DNA of 64,000 bases from Actinocorallia populi (GTDB lineage Bacteria; Actinomycetota; Actinomycetes; Streptosporangiales; Streptosporangiaceae): the NCBI RefSeq assembly GCF_002995495.1, contig NZ_PVZV01000001.1, positions 1,054,001-1,118,000 on the forward strand. Direction: 5' to 3'. Both the position numbers and the translations under genes were made by a program. The notes under the pieces are model-generated. The model was not told where the DNA came from. It saw nothing but the letters and a program-made list of their open reading frames with translations, and did no database searches. Of this stretch, positions 25,668 through 37,016 are shown one piece after another. How positions within the stretch are numbered: position 1 is the stretch's first letter; the number at the start of each line of letters is the position of its first letter.

Positions 25668-25714
25668 ACCAACCCGAGGCAGCAGCTGAAAGGAGGAACG
25701 CCCGGAAACGAAAA

Positions 25715-25746
25715 CACCCGAGTTCAGCCGGAGCTGACCTCGGGTG
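25715..25746 (+). terminator. Hairpin terminator after the serine recombinase
   Basis: CACCCGAGTTCAGC-cgga-GCTGACCTCGGGTG: a 14-bp stem with one mismatch and a four-base loop, 47 bp after the recombinase stop. It could serve both the recombinase (plus) and the tRNA-Leu (minus). No T-run. Confidence 0.6.
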
Positions 25747-25787
25747 ACGGTCGACCCTGCCCGAAAATATCCGGACATGTACAACTT

Positions 25788-25876
25788 TGGTGTCCGAGGG
25801 GGGACTTGAACCCCCATGCCCCGTAAAGGGCACTAGCACCTCAAGCTAGCGCGTCTGCCTATTCCGCCACCCGGAC
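25788..25876 (-). tRNA. tRNA-Leu (anticodon GAG)
   Basis: The minus strand folds as a class II tRNA of 89 nt with encoded CCA. The acceptor GTCCGGG pairs with CTCGGAC. The anticodon loop TTGAGGT (anticodon GAG) lies in a GCTAG stem. There is a long variable arm with CCC/GGG pairing (GTGCCCTTTACGGGGCA), and a T arm GGGGGTTCAAGTCCCCC. Its last 14 bases recur at 21632-21645. Confidence 0.95.
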
Positions 25877-26002
25877 GTGGGTGCTGCCGCGGCCCTGGGG
25901 CGCGGTGCGTCGTAACTGTACCAAAGGCTGAGGGTGAAGGGCGATTCGATCAACTGCGAGGATGGGGGAGTGCCGGTCGGACGTGGAGGGAGAGGGCCCG
26001 GG

Positions 26003-27301
26003 ATGGGGATGGAAGACGAGGTCGTTGAGCTGTGCCGGGATCTGATCCGGATCGATACGAGCAACGCGGGGGACAACGCGGGGCCGGGGGAGCGGGCGGC
26101 CGCGGAGTACGTGGCCGAGAAGCTCGAGGCGGCGGGGATCAAGGCGACGATCCTGGAGTCCGACCGCAGGCGGGCCAGCGTGGTCGCGAGGATCGAGGGG
26201 GAGGAGCCGTCCCGGGACGCGCTGCTGCTGCACGGGCACCTGGACGTGGTGCCGGCGCAGGCCTCGGACTGGACGCACGACCCGTTCGGCGGGGAGATCG
26301 CGGACGGGTGCGTGTGGGGGCGCGGGGCCGTCGACATGAAGGACATGGACGCGATGATCCTCGCGTCCGTCCTCGACCGGGCGCGGACGGGGCGCAGGCC
26401 CAGGCGGGACGTCGTGCTGGCGTTCCTGGCCGACGAGGAGGCGGGGGGCGCCTACGGGGCGCACTGGCTGGTGGACAACCACCCGGAGCTCTTCGAGGGG
26501 TGCACCGAGGCCGTCGGCGAGGTGGGGGGCTTCAGCCTCACGGTGCCGGGCGACAGGCGGCTGTACCTGATCGAGACGGCGGAGAAGGGGCTGGCGTGGA
26601 TGCGGCTCAAGGCCGTCGGCACGGCCGGCCACGGGTCGATGATCCACGATGACAACGCGGTGACGGAGCTGGCGAAGGCCGTGGCGCGCATCGGTGAGCA
26701 CCGGTTCCAGGTGCGGCTGACGGCCACGGTACGGCGTTTTCTGGAGCAGGCCTGCGAGGCGTACGGGGTCGAGTTCGATCCGAAGGACCCGGAGGCGTGC
26801 CTTCCGCATCTCGGGACGCTGGCGCGGATGATCGGCGCGACGCTGCGCAGCACGCTCAATCCGACGCGGCTGGACGCCGGATACAAGGCGAATGTGATTC
26901 CGCAGCACGCGGAGGCGCAGATAGACGGGCGTTTCCTTCCGGGTTACGAGAAGGAGTTCTTCGAGACCGTCGACAAGCTGCTGGGCGAGAAGGTGCAGCG
27001 GGAATTCGTGCACTACGACATCGCGGTGGAAACGCCCTATGAGGGGGATCTCGTGGGCGCGATGGAGGAGGCGCTGACCTGGGCGGACCCGGGCGCGATC
27101 CCCGTCCCGTACTGCCTGAGCGCGGGTACGGACGCCAAGTCGTTCGCCACGCTGGGAATGCGCTGCTACGGGTTCGCCCCGCTCAGGCTCCCTGCGGATC
27201 TCGACTTTTCGGGAATGTTCCACGGTGTCGATGAAAGGGTACCGGTGGACGGACTGCAGTTCGGTGTCCGGGTCCTGGATCGTTTCCTCGACAACGCATA
27301 A
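26003..27301 (+). CDS. M20 family metallopeptidase
   Basis: A 432-residue dinuclear zinc peptidase/deacylase of the M20/M28 clan. Metal-binding motifs: LHGHLDVVPA (His and Asp), GRGAVDMKDMDA (bridging Asp), LADEEAGGA (general-base and ligand Glu), and the C-terminal segment with His near GMFHGVDERVPVD. The dimerisation domain is around GTAGHGSMIHDDNAV. The ATG at 26003 (MGMEDEVVE) has GGGAGAGG upstream; an earlier in-frame ATG at 25934 adds a low-complexity stretch. It is separate from the tRNA-Leu and appears monocistronic. Likely an aminopeptidase or N-acyl amino-acid hydrolase. Confidence 0.9.
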   Translation: MGMEDEVVELCRDLIRIDTSNAGDNAGPGERAAAEYVAEKLEAAGIKATILESDRRRASVVARIEGEEPSRDALLLHGHLDVVPAQASDWTHDPFGGEIADGCVWGRGAVDMKDMDAMILASVLDRARTGRRPRRDVVLAFLADEEAGGAYGAHWLVDNHPELFEGCTEAVGEVGGFSLTVPGDRRLYLIETAEKGLAWMRLKAVGTAGHGSMIHDDNAVTELAKAVARIGEHRFQVRLTATVRRFLEQACEAYGVEFDPKDPEACLPHLGTLARMIGATLRSTLNPTRLDAGYKANVIPQHAEAQIDGRFLPGYEKEFFETVDKLLGEKVQREFVHYDIAVETPYEGDLVGAMEEALTWADPGAIPVPYCLSAGTDAKSFATLGMRCYGFAPLRLPADLDFSGMFHGVDERVPVDGLQFGVRVLDRFLDNA

Positions 27302-27419
27302 CTCTTCTGCGCTTTCACCTCCCCATTGACTTCACGTGATGGTACAGTGACGCTTCGTAGGGGGAAGCTTTGCTTCCGCCGGTCGTCCGGCCGGTGGGAG
27401 CCGTGTCCTCGGGAGTCGT

Positions 27420-27974
27420 ATGCGCACGTGGGTCAGGAGCGGTGCCTCGGCCGTCCTCCTCGCCGCGGGCGCCTGCGCCTTCTGTGCTCGGGGGGCGTGC
27501 GCGGACGCCCCCTCCGCCGAACGGCTCCACGCGCCCGTCCCGCGGGCGGGTGAGCTTCCGACGGCACCGTCGGCGCGAACCGGCAAGGTGCTGACGGTGC
27601 TCGGAGGGGCCCTGCCCGGTCTGCTGGAGCAGGGTCCGTACGACGGCCTGCCCGCCCTCCGGCCGGACACCTCCCCAGGGGCCATGGTGGCTGCCCCGAG
27701 GGGACGTCCGGCCGGAGGCGGGCCGGTCCACGTCCTGCTGGCGGGCGCGCCGCCGACTCTCCTCCTGGCGGCCGCGTCACTGCTCTCGGGACGGATCTCC
27801 GGGCGGTCCCCCGGCCGGTCCTCCCGAGCCGGCCGGTCCTCCCGAGAGGGCGGGCACGTTCTCGAACGGGCCGCGGGGCTCTGCCCGCGGGGCCGTCACA
27901 GCCGTGGCGGCCGTCGGGGCAGGGGCGACCACGGGGGCGGGGCCGGTCGGTTCCGGTGGGCCCGTGGCGGCTGA
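27420..27974 (+). CDS. Hypothetical secreted small protein
   Basis: 184 residues with a plausible Sec signal (RSGASAVLLAAGACAF, cleavage near ACA). The remainder is low-complexity: Pro/Ala/Gly-rich to about residue 115, a second hydrophobic patch (VHVLLAGAPPTLLLAAASLL), and then an Arg/Ser/Gly-rich tail that may be an out-of-frame run rather than true coding. ATG at 27420; no strong ribosome site nearby. No family recognised. Coding status is uncertain because very high GC keeps several frames open here. Confidence 0.45.
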   Translation: MRTWVRSGASAVLLAAGACAFCARGACADAPSAERLHAPVPRAGELPTAPSARTGKVLTVLGGALPGLLEQGPYDGLPALRPDTSPGAMVAAPRGRPAGGGPVHVLLAGAPPTLLLAAASLLSGRISGRSPGRSSRAGRSSREGGHVLERAAGLCPRGRHSRGGRRGRGDHGGGAGRFRWARGG

Positions 27975-28029
27975 ACCCAAGATCGCTTTGCTCGTCCCGG
28001 ATGCGCGGCCGGGGCGGGCAAAGCCTTTT

Positions 28030-28239
28030 TTACGTGTGGCTGCGCAGCGTGCTCCGCTGTCGGATGATCTTCTTGCGAAGCTGGATCCGCCGCCGCCCGT
28101 CCCGATGGACCCGGACGGTGTGCAGTTCCCAGCCGCCGTACTCGGCGTGCTCGGTCATGATCTGCCGGGCGACCTCTCGTGTGGTCCCCGCCGGCAGATT
28201 CACGATGAGATAGGTGTACTCCACCATCAAGGGCATCAT
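28030..28239 (-). CDS. DUF5703 family protein
   Basis: About 69 residues from ATG 28239 (an inner ATG at 28227 is equally possible). It has the DUF5703 pattern: VEYTYLIVNLPAGTTREVAR, then EHAEYGGWELHTVRVH and a final RRRIQLRKKIIRQR. Small basic-tailed actinobacterial protein of unknown function. It lies divergent from topA; the shared spacer is about 210 bp. Confidence 0.75.
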   Translation of the reverse strand: MMPLMVEYTYLIVNLPAGTTREVARQIMTEHAEYGGWELHTVRVHRDGRRRIQLRKKIIRQRSTLRSHT

Positions 28240-28448
28240 GACAGATGAGGGCCGGGGGGTGAACCCTCGGGGAAGGTCTCGAGTCTCGTCGGTCGGGGGG
28301 CGTGTCATCCTGTCGAGGGTTTATCGTCGCGTCATGTGCGGGAAGTCCGCACGACGGGGGACCCGTCACGACACGGGTAACGTCGACTGAAGAAGCCCAC
28401 GGGCGATCAAGTGTCGGATTTGAAGCGATATGGATAGGTCGGAACGCT

Positions 28449-31091
<2,643 letters not shown>

Positions 31092-31119
31092 GGACACCAC
31101 CGCAGATACCCTGCCTGGC

Positions 31120-33108
31120 ATGAACAATCCAGGCGTTTTCCGGATCAAGCCGTTCCGCCGGCTGTGGATCGCGCTCTCGCTGTCCGGCCTGGGGGACTGG
31201 CTGAGCCTGCTGGCGCTCACCGCGTTCGCATGGTCCTCGACGGACGGCTACACGTCGGGGGCGTACGCGGTGGGCGCCGTGCTGGTCGCCAAGCTCCTGC
31301 CCGTGGTGATCTTCGGCCCGCTGGCGGGGGTGATCGCCGAGCAGCTCGACCGCCGCTGGACGATGGTCGTCACGGACGTGCTGCGCGTCGGGCTGGTGGT
31401 CTCCGTCCCGCTCGTGGGCAGGCTGGAGTGGCTGTTCATCGCGGCGTTCCTGGTGGAGTTCTTCACACTCTTCTGGCGGGCGGCGAGCGAGGCCATGGTC
31501 CCCGGAACGGTGCCGCAGAAGGAGCTGGAACGCGCCCGGAAACTCGCCCTTCTGGCCGTGTACGGCTCCGCTCCCGTCGCGGGGCTGCTGTTCGCGGTCG
31601 TCGCGCTGGTCGCGCAGGCGGTGCTTCCGGGCCCGGATCTCACCCTGTACGTCACCGCCGCGGTGTTCCTGGCGAGCCTCGCGACGGTGTTCTCGCTCCG
31701 CGGTGAACGGCATCCCGTCTCCGCCCCGTCCCTGACCGGGCAGATCCTGGACGGCTGGAAGCACGTCGGCGGCACGCCGCTCGTCCGCGGCCTCATCGTC
31801 GGCCTGATCGGCGCGTCCATCGCCTGCGCGTCCGTGCTCGGCGTCTCGCGGATCTACGTGGACGCCCTGCACGGCGGTGACGCCGGGTACGGGATGGTCT
31901 TCGCCGCGGTCTTCGTCGGCCTCGGCTTCGGCTTGTTCCTCGGCCCGCGCATGCTGCCCGGCTTCAGCAGAAGGCGCCTGTTCGGACTGACCCTCATCTG
32001 CACATCGCTCGTCCTCGTGCCCGTCGCGCTCGTCCACAACCTGGTGGCGCTGTTCTTCCTGGCGGCGCTGGTCGGCCTGGGCGCCGGCGCGGCGGTCGGA
32101 GGCGGCCACGCCCTGGTCGACGAGGAGATCCGGGAGGAACTGCGGGAACGGGCTTCCGGCTACCTCCAGGCGATGTCCCGGATCGCGCTGATCGTCGTCC
32201 TGGGGCTGGCGCCGCTGGCGGCCGGGGCGATCGGCGCACACCTCCTGCGCGCCGGAGAACTCGCGTACCGGGCGGACGGCACGAACGGCGTCCTGCTCGC
32301 CGCCGCGCTCCTCACCCTGATCACCGGGCTGGTCGCGTACCGGTCGATGGACGACCGGCGTGGCATCCCGCTCCGCCGCGACCTTTCCGGTGCACTGACG
32401 GGCGTGCCCTACGTTCCGCCCGTCCCGAAGAAGGAGCGCGGCCTGTTCATCGCCTTCGAAGGCGGCGAAGGCGCGGGCAAGACGACGCAGGCGCGTCTGC
32501 TCGCCATCTGGCTGCGCGACAACGGATTCGACGCCGTGATGACCCGCGAACCCGGCGCCACCAAGGTCGGGATGCGGCTCCGCGCGATCCTCCTCGACCG
32601 GGAGACGACCGCGCTTTCCTTCCGCGCGGAGTCCCTTCTGTACGCCGCCGACCGTGCCCAGCACGTCGACACCGTCGTCCGCCCGGCGCTGGACCGCGGC
32701 GCGATCGTCATCACGGACCGCTACATCGACTCGTCTCTGGCCTACCAGGGCTTCGGGAGAGAGCTGCCCGTCGACGAACTCCTGGCCGTCAACGAGTGGG
32801 CGACGTCCGAACTGAAGCCGGATCTGACGGTCCTGCTGGACGTTCCGCCGTCCGTGGGCCTCAACAGATTCGCTTCTCCGGCCGACCGCATCGAGTCCGA
32901 GCCGGAGGATTTCCACGATCGTGTACGGCGGGGGTTCCGTGCTCTGGCCGACGCCGAGCCGCACCGCTATCTCGTGGTGGACGCCGCGCAGGCACAGTCC
33001 GAGATCACCCGGCAGATCCAGGAGAAGGTGCTCAGCATCCTCCCCGACCCGGTCCCGGCATCGGCGGAGGACATCACCTCGACCTTCCCGGTGATCACTG
33101 ATGCCTGA
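31120..33108 (+). CDS. tmk: Fused MFS-type membrane protein and thymidylate kinase
   Basis: 662 residues. Residues about 10-410 are a 10-12 helix MFS-type domain (RLWIALSLSGLGDWLSLLAL at the start, with LGAGAAVGGGHALVDEEI later). The C-terminal about 215 residues are a complete dTMP kinase: P-loop FIAFEGGEGAGKTTQ, the DR(Y/H) motif in ITDRYIDSSLAYQG, and the LID region near ADRIESEPEDF. It converts dTMP to dTDP. The fusion of an MFS domain to Tmk occurs in other actinobacteria; the role of the membrane part is unknown. It starts 28 bp after topA and precedes holB. Confidence 0.93.
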   Translation: MNNPGVFRIKPFRRLWIALSLSGLGDWLSLLALTAFAWSSTDGYTSGAYAVGAVLVAKLLPVVIFGPLAGVIAEQLDRRWTMVVTDVLRVGLVVSVPLVGRLEWLFIAAFLVEFFTLFWRAASEAMVPGTVPQKELERARKLALLAVYGSAPVAGLLFAVVALVAQAVLPGPDLTLYVTAAVFLASLATVFSLRGERHPVSAPSLTGQILDGWKHVGGTPLVRGLIVGLIGASIACASVLGVSRIYVDALHGGDAGYGMVFAAVFVGLGFGLFLGPRMLPGFSRRRLFGLTLICTSLVLVPVALVHNLVALFFLAALVGLGAGAAVGGGHALVDEEIREELRERASGYLQAMSRIALIVVLGLAPLAAGAIGAHLLRAGELAYRADGTNGVLLAAALLTLITGLVAYRSMDDRRGIPLRRDLSGALTGVPYVPPVPKKERGLFIAFEGGEGAGKTTQARLLAIWLRDNGFDAVMTREPGATKVGMRLRAILLDRETTALSFRAESLLYAADRAQHVDTVVRPALDRGAIVITDRYIDSSLAYQGFGRELPVDELLAVNEWATSELKPDLTVLLDVPPSVGLNRFASPADRIESEPEDFHDRVRRGFRALADAEPHRYLVVDAAQAQSEITRQIQEKVLSILPDPVPASAEDITSTFPVITDA

Positions 33109-33157
33109 TCGTCCCGTCGGCGTCGTGGCGCCGCGGCGGAGGGCTTAGCCTGGCGTC

Positions 33158-34309
33158 ATGACGGTGTTCGACGACCTGGTGGGTCAGGGGCCGGTCGTCG
33201 CGCAGCTCCAGGCGGCGGTGACGGCGGCCCGGCAGGGGACCGGCGGGATGACGCACGCGTGGCTGTTCACCGGCCCGCCCGGTTCTGGAAGAGAGACGGC
33301 CGCGACGGCCTTCGCGGCGGCTTTGCAGTGCCTTGAGGAGCCTGCGGGCTGCGGTTACTGCGCGAACTGCCACCAGGTGCTGCAGGGCACGCACGCCGAC
33401 TTGGAGGTCGTGCGCCCCCAGGGCCTGTCGTACTCGGTGAAGGAGACGCGTGAGCTCGTCATGCGAGCCGCCTCCAGCCCGAGCGGAGGCCGGTGGCGGG
33501 TCATACTGTTCGAGGGTGCCGACAGGGCCACGGAAGCCGCCGCCAACGCGCTGCTGAAAGCGATCGAGGAGCCGCCTCCCAGGACGGTGTGGCTGCTGTG
33601 CTCGCCGTCTCCGGACGATCTCGTCATGACGATCCGCTCCCGCTGCCGGCTGGTGACGTTGCGGACGCCGCCCGCCGGCGCCGTCACGGACCTTCTCGTC
33701 CAGCGCGACGGTGTCGAGTACGAGCTGGCCTCGGCGTCGGCCAGGGCCGCGCAGGGCGACATCGGGCGGGCCCGCCAGCTCGCCGCGGATCCCTCCGCGC
33801 GGCAGCGGAGGCAGGAGATCCTCTCCGTCCCGGCCAGGCTGACGGCTGTGGGACCGGCCGTCATGGCGGCCGAAGCGCTCGTCAAAGCGGCAGAGGCGGA
33901 GGCCAAGGCGCTCACCGAGGAGCTGAACGAGTCCGAGACGGCCGCCATGCGCCAGGCGCTGGGGGAGTCCGCCAAGGGCCGCATGCCGCGCGGCACGGCC
34001 GGGGCGATGAAGGAGCTGGAGGACCGCCAGAAGTCCCGGGCGACCAGGACGAAGCGCGACGCGCTCGACCGGACGCTGCTGGACCTGGCGTCGTTCTACC
34101 GGGACGTGCTGACGCTGCGTTTCGGGGCGTCCGTGCCGCTCGTCAACGCCGACCGGCTGCCGGAACTGCAGGCACACGCCCGCAAGCTTCCGGCGGAGGC
34201 GGTGATCCGGCGGCTGGACGCGATCATGGACTGCCGCAGGCGGCTGGCGGCCAACGTCAACCCGCTGCTGGCGGTCGAGGCGATGATGCTGGAGCTGCGC
34301 ACCGGCTGA
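33158..34309 (+). CDS. holB: DNA polymerase III subunit delta'
   Basis: A 383-residue clamp-loader subunit. The P-loop position reads TGPPGSGRETAA, so the GKT of active AAA+ ATPases is replaced with GRE, as expected of the non-hydrolysing delta' subunit. A zinc-binding set follows (LQCLEEPAGCGYCANCHQVL). Then come the DExx-type and sensor regions (VILFEGADRATEAAANALLK and SRCRLVTLRTPP). It occupies the standard place after tmk. ATG 33158; 49 bp after the preceding gene. Confidence 0.92.
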   Translation: MTVFDDLVGQGPVVAQLQAAVTAARQGTGGMTHAWLFTGPPGSGRETAATAFAAALQCLEEPAGCGYCANCHQVLQGTHADLEVVRPQGLSYSVKETRELVMRAASSPSGGRWRVILFEGADRATEAAANALLKAIEEPPPRTVWLLCSPSPDDLVMTIRSRCRLVTLRTPPAGAVTDLLVQRDGVEYELASASARAAQGDIGRARQLAADPSARQRRQEILSVPARLTAVGPAVMAAEALVKAAEAEAKALTEELNESETAAMRQALGESAKGRMPRGTAGAMKELEDRQKSRATRTKRDALDRTLLDLASFYRDVLTLRFGASVPLVNADRLPELQAHARKLPAEAVIRRLDAIMDCRRRLAANVNPLLAVEAMMLELRTG

Positions 34310-34393
34310 AACGGATTCCTTACCTCGAAGTAGTGTTACCGATTGATTACTCTCCGTAGTATCTGGGATCGAATCCAGCTTCGGGGAGAGGGA

Positions 34394-36067
34394 ATGCGGC
34401 ACGTTCTCGTCAGCACATCCACGGCGGTCGTCGTCGGGGCCACCCTGCTCACGGTTCCCGTGCGGGCGGAACCACAGGCCGAGCAGGAGTACGTCGTCCT
34501 CTACGAGGAGGGAGCGGCCCCCGACGCGGCCCGTGCGGCCGTCAGAGCAGCCGGAGGGCGGGTGGTCGAGGAGAACACCGCCCTCGGCATCGCGATGGTG
34601 CGCACCACCGACCGGCGGTTCCTGCAGCGGGTGGACGCCGCCTCGCTGCTGGAGGGCGCCACCACCAACCGGGTCGTCGGGGCGCTGCCCGGCGCGGCCG
34701 AGAAGTTCGCGAACTCGCCGGAGAGGCTCTTCGGGACGGGCGCGCCGCCCAGCCCGCCCAAGCCCCGTCCCAGGACGAGGAAAGAGCCGCTGAACGCGCT
34801 CCAGTGGAACCTCCGGCAGATCGGCGCGGACCGGCTGCACCGCCTCGAACGCGGGGACAGGCGCGTGCTCGTCGGCGTCATGGACACCGGCATCGACGGC
34901 GACCACCCCGACATCGCGCCGAACTTCAACCGGAAACTGAGCCGCAACTTCACCGTCGACGTCCCCACGGACGCCAACGGCAAGAAGCTCGACGGCCCGT
35001 GCTCGGAGGAGTCCGACAAGTCCTGCAAGGACCCGGTGGACGTCGACGAGAACGAGCACGGCACGCACGTGGCGTCCACCATCGCCTCGCCCCGCAACGG
35101 CAAGGGCGTCGCGGGCGTCGCCCCGAACGTCTCGCTGGTGAACCTGCGCACGGGCCAGGACTCGGGCTACTTCTTCCTCAAGCCCACCCTGGACGCCCTG
35201 GCGTACGCGGCGGACAAGGGCATCGACGTGGTCAACATGTCGTACTACATCGACCCGTGGGCGTGGAACTGCCTCGACAACCCGGCGGACAGCGCCGAGG
35301 ACCGGCTCCAGCAGAAGACGGTCATCGAGGCGACCAACCGGGCGCTGCGCTACGCCCACCGCAAGGGCGTCACGCTGATCTCGGCGGCCGGCAACGGGCA
35401 GGCCGACTACAGCAAGGAGGTCACCGACGCGTCCAGCCCGAACTTCGCGGTGAAGGCCGGCCAGAAGCCGCGGGAGCGGAAGATCCCGCCGAGCTGCGTC
35501 TCCCAGCCGTCCGAGGGCGACCACGTCATCTCCGTCTCGTCCACGGGGCCGACGCGGCGCAAGTCCTACTTCTCCAGCTACGGGCTCGGTTACGTGATGT
35601 TCGCCGCCCCCGGCGGCGACAAGCTGGACAACAGGGCCAGGAAGGTCGACGACAAGGGCGGCATCTGGGCCGCCTACCCCGAGAACGTGGCACGCGAGAA
35701 CAACAGGCTCGACGCCAAGGGCAAGCCGACCGTCTCCTACGTCATCCGGCAGGGCGGCGCCTACTACGTCTCCCTGCAGGGCACCTCGATGGCCGCGCCG
35801 CACGTCGCCGGGGTGGCTGCCCTCATCATCAGCCGCTTCGGCAGGCCCGCGCCCGGCGGCGGGCTGACCATGGACCCGCGGAAGGTGACGGCGCGGCTGC
35901 GCGCCTCGGCCGTGCCGCGCCCCTGCCCCACCCCGGCGAACCACAAGTACGAGTGGGTCACCGCCACGGGCGAGACGGGCAGCACCACGCAGAAGTGCGA
36001 GGGGACCCGTGCCCGCAACGGGTTCTACGGCGTCGGGATCGTCAACGCCGTACGCGCCGTCCGCTGA
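34394..36067 (+). CDS. Secreted S8 family serine peptidase (subtilase)
   Basis: A 557-residue subtilase. The ATG at 34394 follows GGGGAGAGGGA and a signal peptide begins immediately (HVLVSTSTAVVVGATLLTVP). An inhibitor-like I9 prodomain covers about residues 30-110 (EYVVLYEEGAAPDAARAAVR). The catalytic triad is visible: Asp in VLVGVMDTGIDGDHPDI, His in NEHGTHVASTIA and Ser in SLQGTSMAAPHVAGVAAL. No C-terminal membrane helix, so it is released. A perfect 14-bp stem terminator follows (36072-36111). Confidence 0.93.
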   Translation: MRHVLVSTSTAVVVGATLLTVPVRAEPQAEQEYVVLYEEGAAPDAARAAVRAAGGRVVEENTALGIAMVRTTDRRFLQRVDAASLLEGATTNRVVGALPGAAEKFANSPERLFGTGAPPSPPKPRPRTRKEPLNALQWNLRQIGADRLHRLERGDRRVLVGVMDTGIDGDHPDIAPNFNRKLSRNFTVDVPTDANGKKLDGPCSEESDKSCKDPVDVDENEHGTHVASTIASPRNGKGVAGVAPNVSLVNLRTGQDSGYFFLKPTLDALAYAADKGIDVVNMSYYIDPWAWNCLDNPADSAEDRLQQKTVIEATNRALRYAHRKGVTLISAAGNGQADYSKEVTDASSPNFAVKAGQKPRERKIPPSCVSQPSEGDHVISVSSTGPTRRKSYFSSYGLGYVMFAAPGGDKLDNRARKVDDKGGIWAAYPENVARENNRLDAKGKPTVSYVIRQGGAYYVSLQGTSMAAPHVAGVAALIISRFGRPAPGGGLTMDPRKVTARLRASAVPRPCPTPANHKYEWVTATGETGSTTQKCEGTRARNGFYGVGIVNAVRAVR

Positions 36068-36071
36068 GCGA

Positions 36072-36111
36072 CCGCGTCCGGGCGGTGGGGGCGGTTCCCG
36101 CCCGGACGCGG
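36072..36111. terminator. Bidirectional hairpin terminator between convergent genes
   Basis: CCGCGTCCGGGCGG and CCGCCCGGACGCGG are perfect 14-bp arms separated by 12 bases. It lies between the subtilase (plus) and the lipoprotein (minus) and can serve both. Confidence 0.75.
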
Positions 36112-36116
36112 AGTTC

Positions 36117-36740
36117 TCATACCTCGATGTCGTCGCGCATGGCGACGAACACGGAGGCCGCGGTGGCCAGATCGCTGTTGGGGATCAGCGCCACGCCCGC
36201 GGTGTTCTCATCGGCCCAGCCGCAGACGACGTTGCCGGTCTCGGCGAGCGAGGCCAGGAAGCACTCGACCGAACCTCCGTACTTGCCGGGCTCGTACGGC
36301 TCGGCGGTGATGTTCCCGTGCGTCCAGCCGATGTGCTCCAGCAGCCCGCGCCACAGGTGCTGCCGCCGCGTGCTCGTCTCCTCGGGGACGTTGTCGACCG
36401 CGATGACCAGCACGGGTTCGTCCTGCGCCGGGACCTCGTAGTTCTCCATCACCAGCGTCATGTCGGGGCGCATCTCGCCGGGGTCGACGACGACGCCGCT
36501 GACCGCGCCCTGCCCCGTGAGCTTCACCAGCCCGCCGGCCTGCTCCGCCGCCGCCACCCGCCGCGCCTGAGGCCGGGTGTCCAGCGGCACCTGCTGCTCC
36601 GGCACGTCGACGCCGGTCTGCGCCGTCGCCCGGCTCGACGGCTCGCCCGTAGGCCCACCGGTCCCGAGATCCGCGTTGAACGTGCAGGCGCTCAACAGCC
36701 CCGCGCCGACGAGAGCCACCACGGCCTGTGCGATACGCAT
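36117..36740 (-). CDS. Hypothetical lipoprotein
   Basis: 207 residues from ATG 36740 (GGAG seven bases upstream). The lipobox is LLSAC at residues 16-20 after a hydrophobic signal (VVALVGAGLL). The mature portion has no cysteine-rich or catalytic motif; conserved-looking segments are LWRGLLEHIGWTHGNITAEP and FLASLAETGNVVCGWADENT. Not assigned to a named family. Convergent with the subtilase. Confidence 0.75.
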   Translation of the reverse strand: MRIAQAVVALVGAGLLSACTFNADLGTGGPTGEPSSRATAQTGVDVPEQQVPLDTRPQARRVAAAEQAGGLVKLTGQGAVSGVVVDPGEMRPDMTLVMENYEVPAQDEPVLVIAVDNVPEETSTRRQHLWRGLLEHIGWTHGNITAEPYEPGKYGGSVECFLASLAETGNVVCGWADENTAGVALIPNSDLATAASVFVAMRDDIEV

Positions 36741-37016
36741 GTTCTTCTCCAGTCCCTGTTCCCGGAGAACCCTGCCGCCCCACCCCACCCGCCCCCCAGT
36801 GAGCAGCGTCCCTTCCCTCCCGGGACGCGTCCCGCGGCCGTCCCCACCGCACTGAGACCTCCGGAACCGGAACAGGCCCGTGGTGCGGTCCGCACGTGCC
36901 GCCGTTTCCCGATGACCGCCCGGCAGGCGCCTTCAGCACCCGGAACCGGGCCGCACCGTATCCGGGTCACCGTCGCCCGATGTCCGAACGCGGTGACAGG
37001 TTGGTACCTTTCGGAC

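Larger units (their letters stand above)
21632..25801. mobile_element. Candidate 4.2-kb element integrated at tRNA-Leu(GAG)
   Basis: The interval is bracketed by the 14-nt direct repeat of the tRNA-Leu 3' end. It contains a toxin-antitoxin pair, a secreted W-G repeat protein and, adjoining the intact tRNA end, a serine recombinase, the usual position for an integrase next to attR. The displaced fragment is still followed by its hairpin at 21594-21622. The element would be small and has no replication or transfer genes, so it is a decayed or minimal element at best. Targeting a tRNA gene is atypical for serine recombinases, which weakens the case. Confidence 0.45.

Noticed and set aside
27315-27731. 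Minus-strand 138-residue gene
   Set aside because: Arg/Pro/Gly-rich, no motif or ribosome site; antisense to a weak plus-strand candidate.
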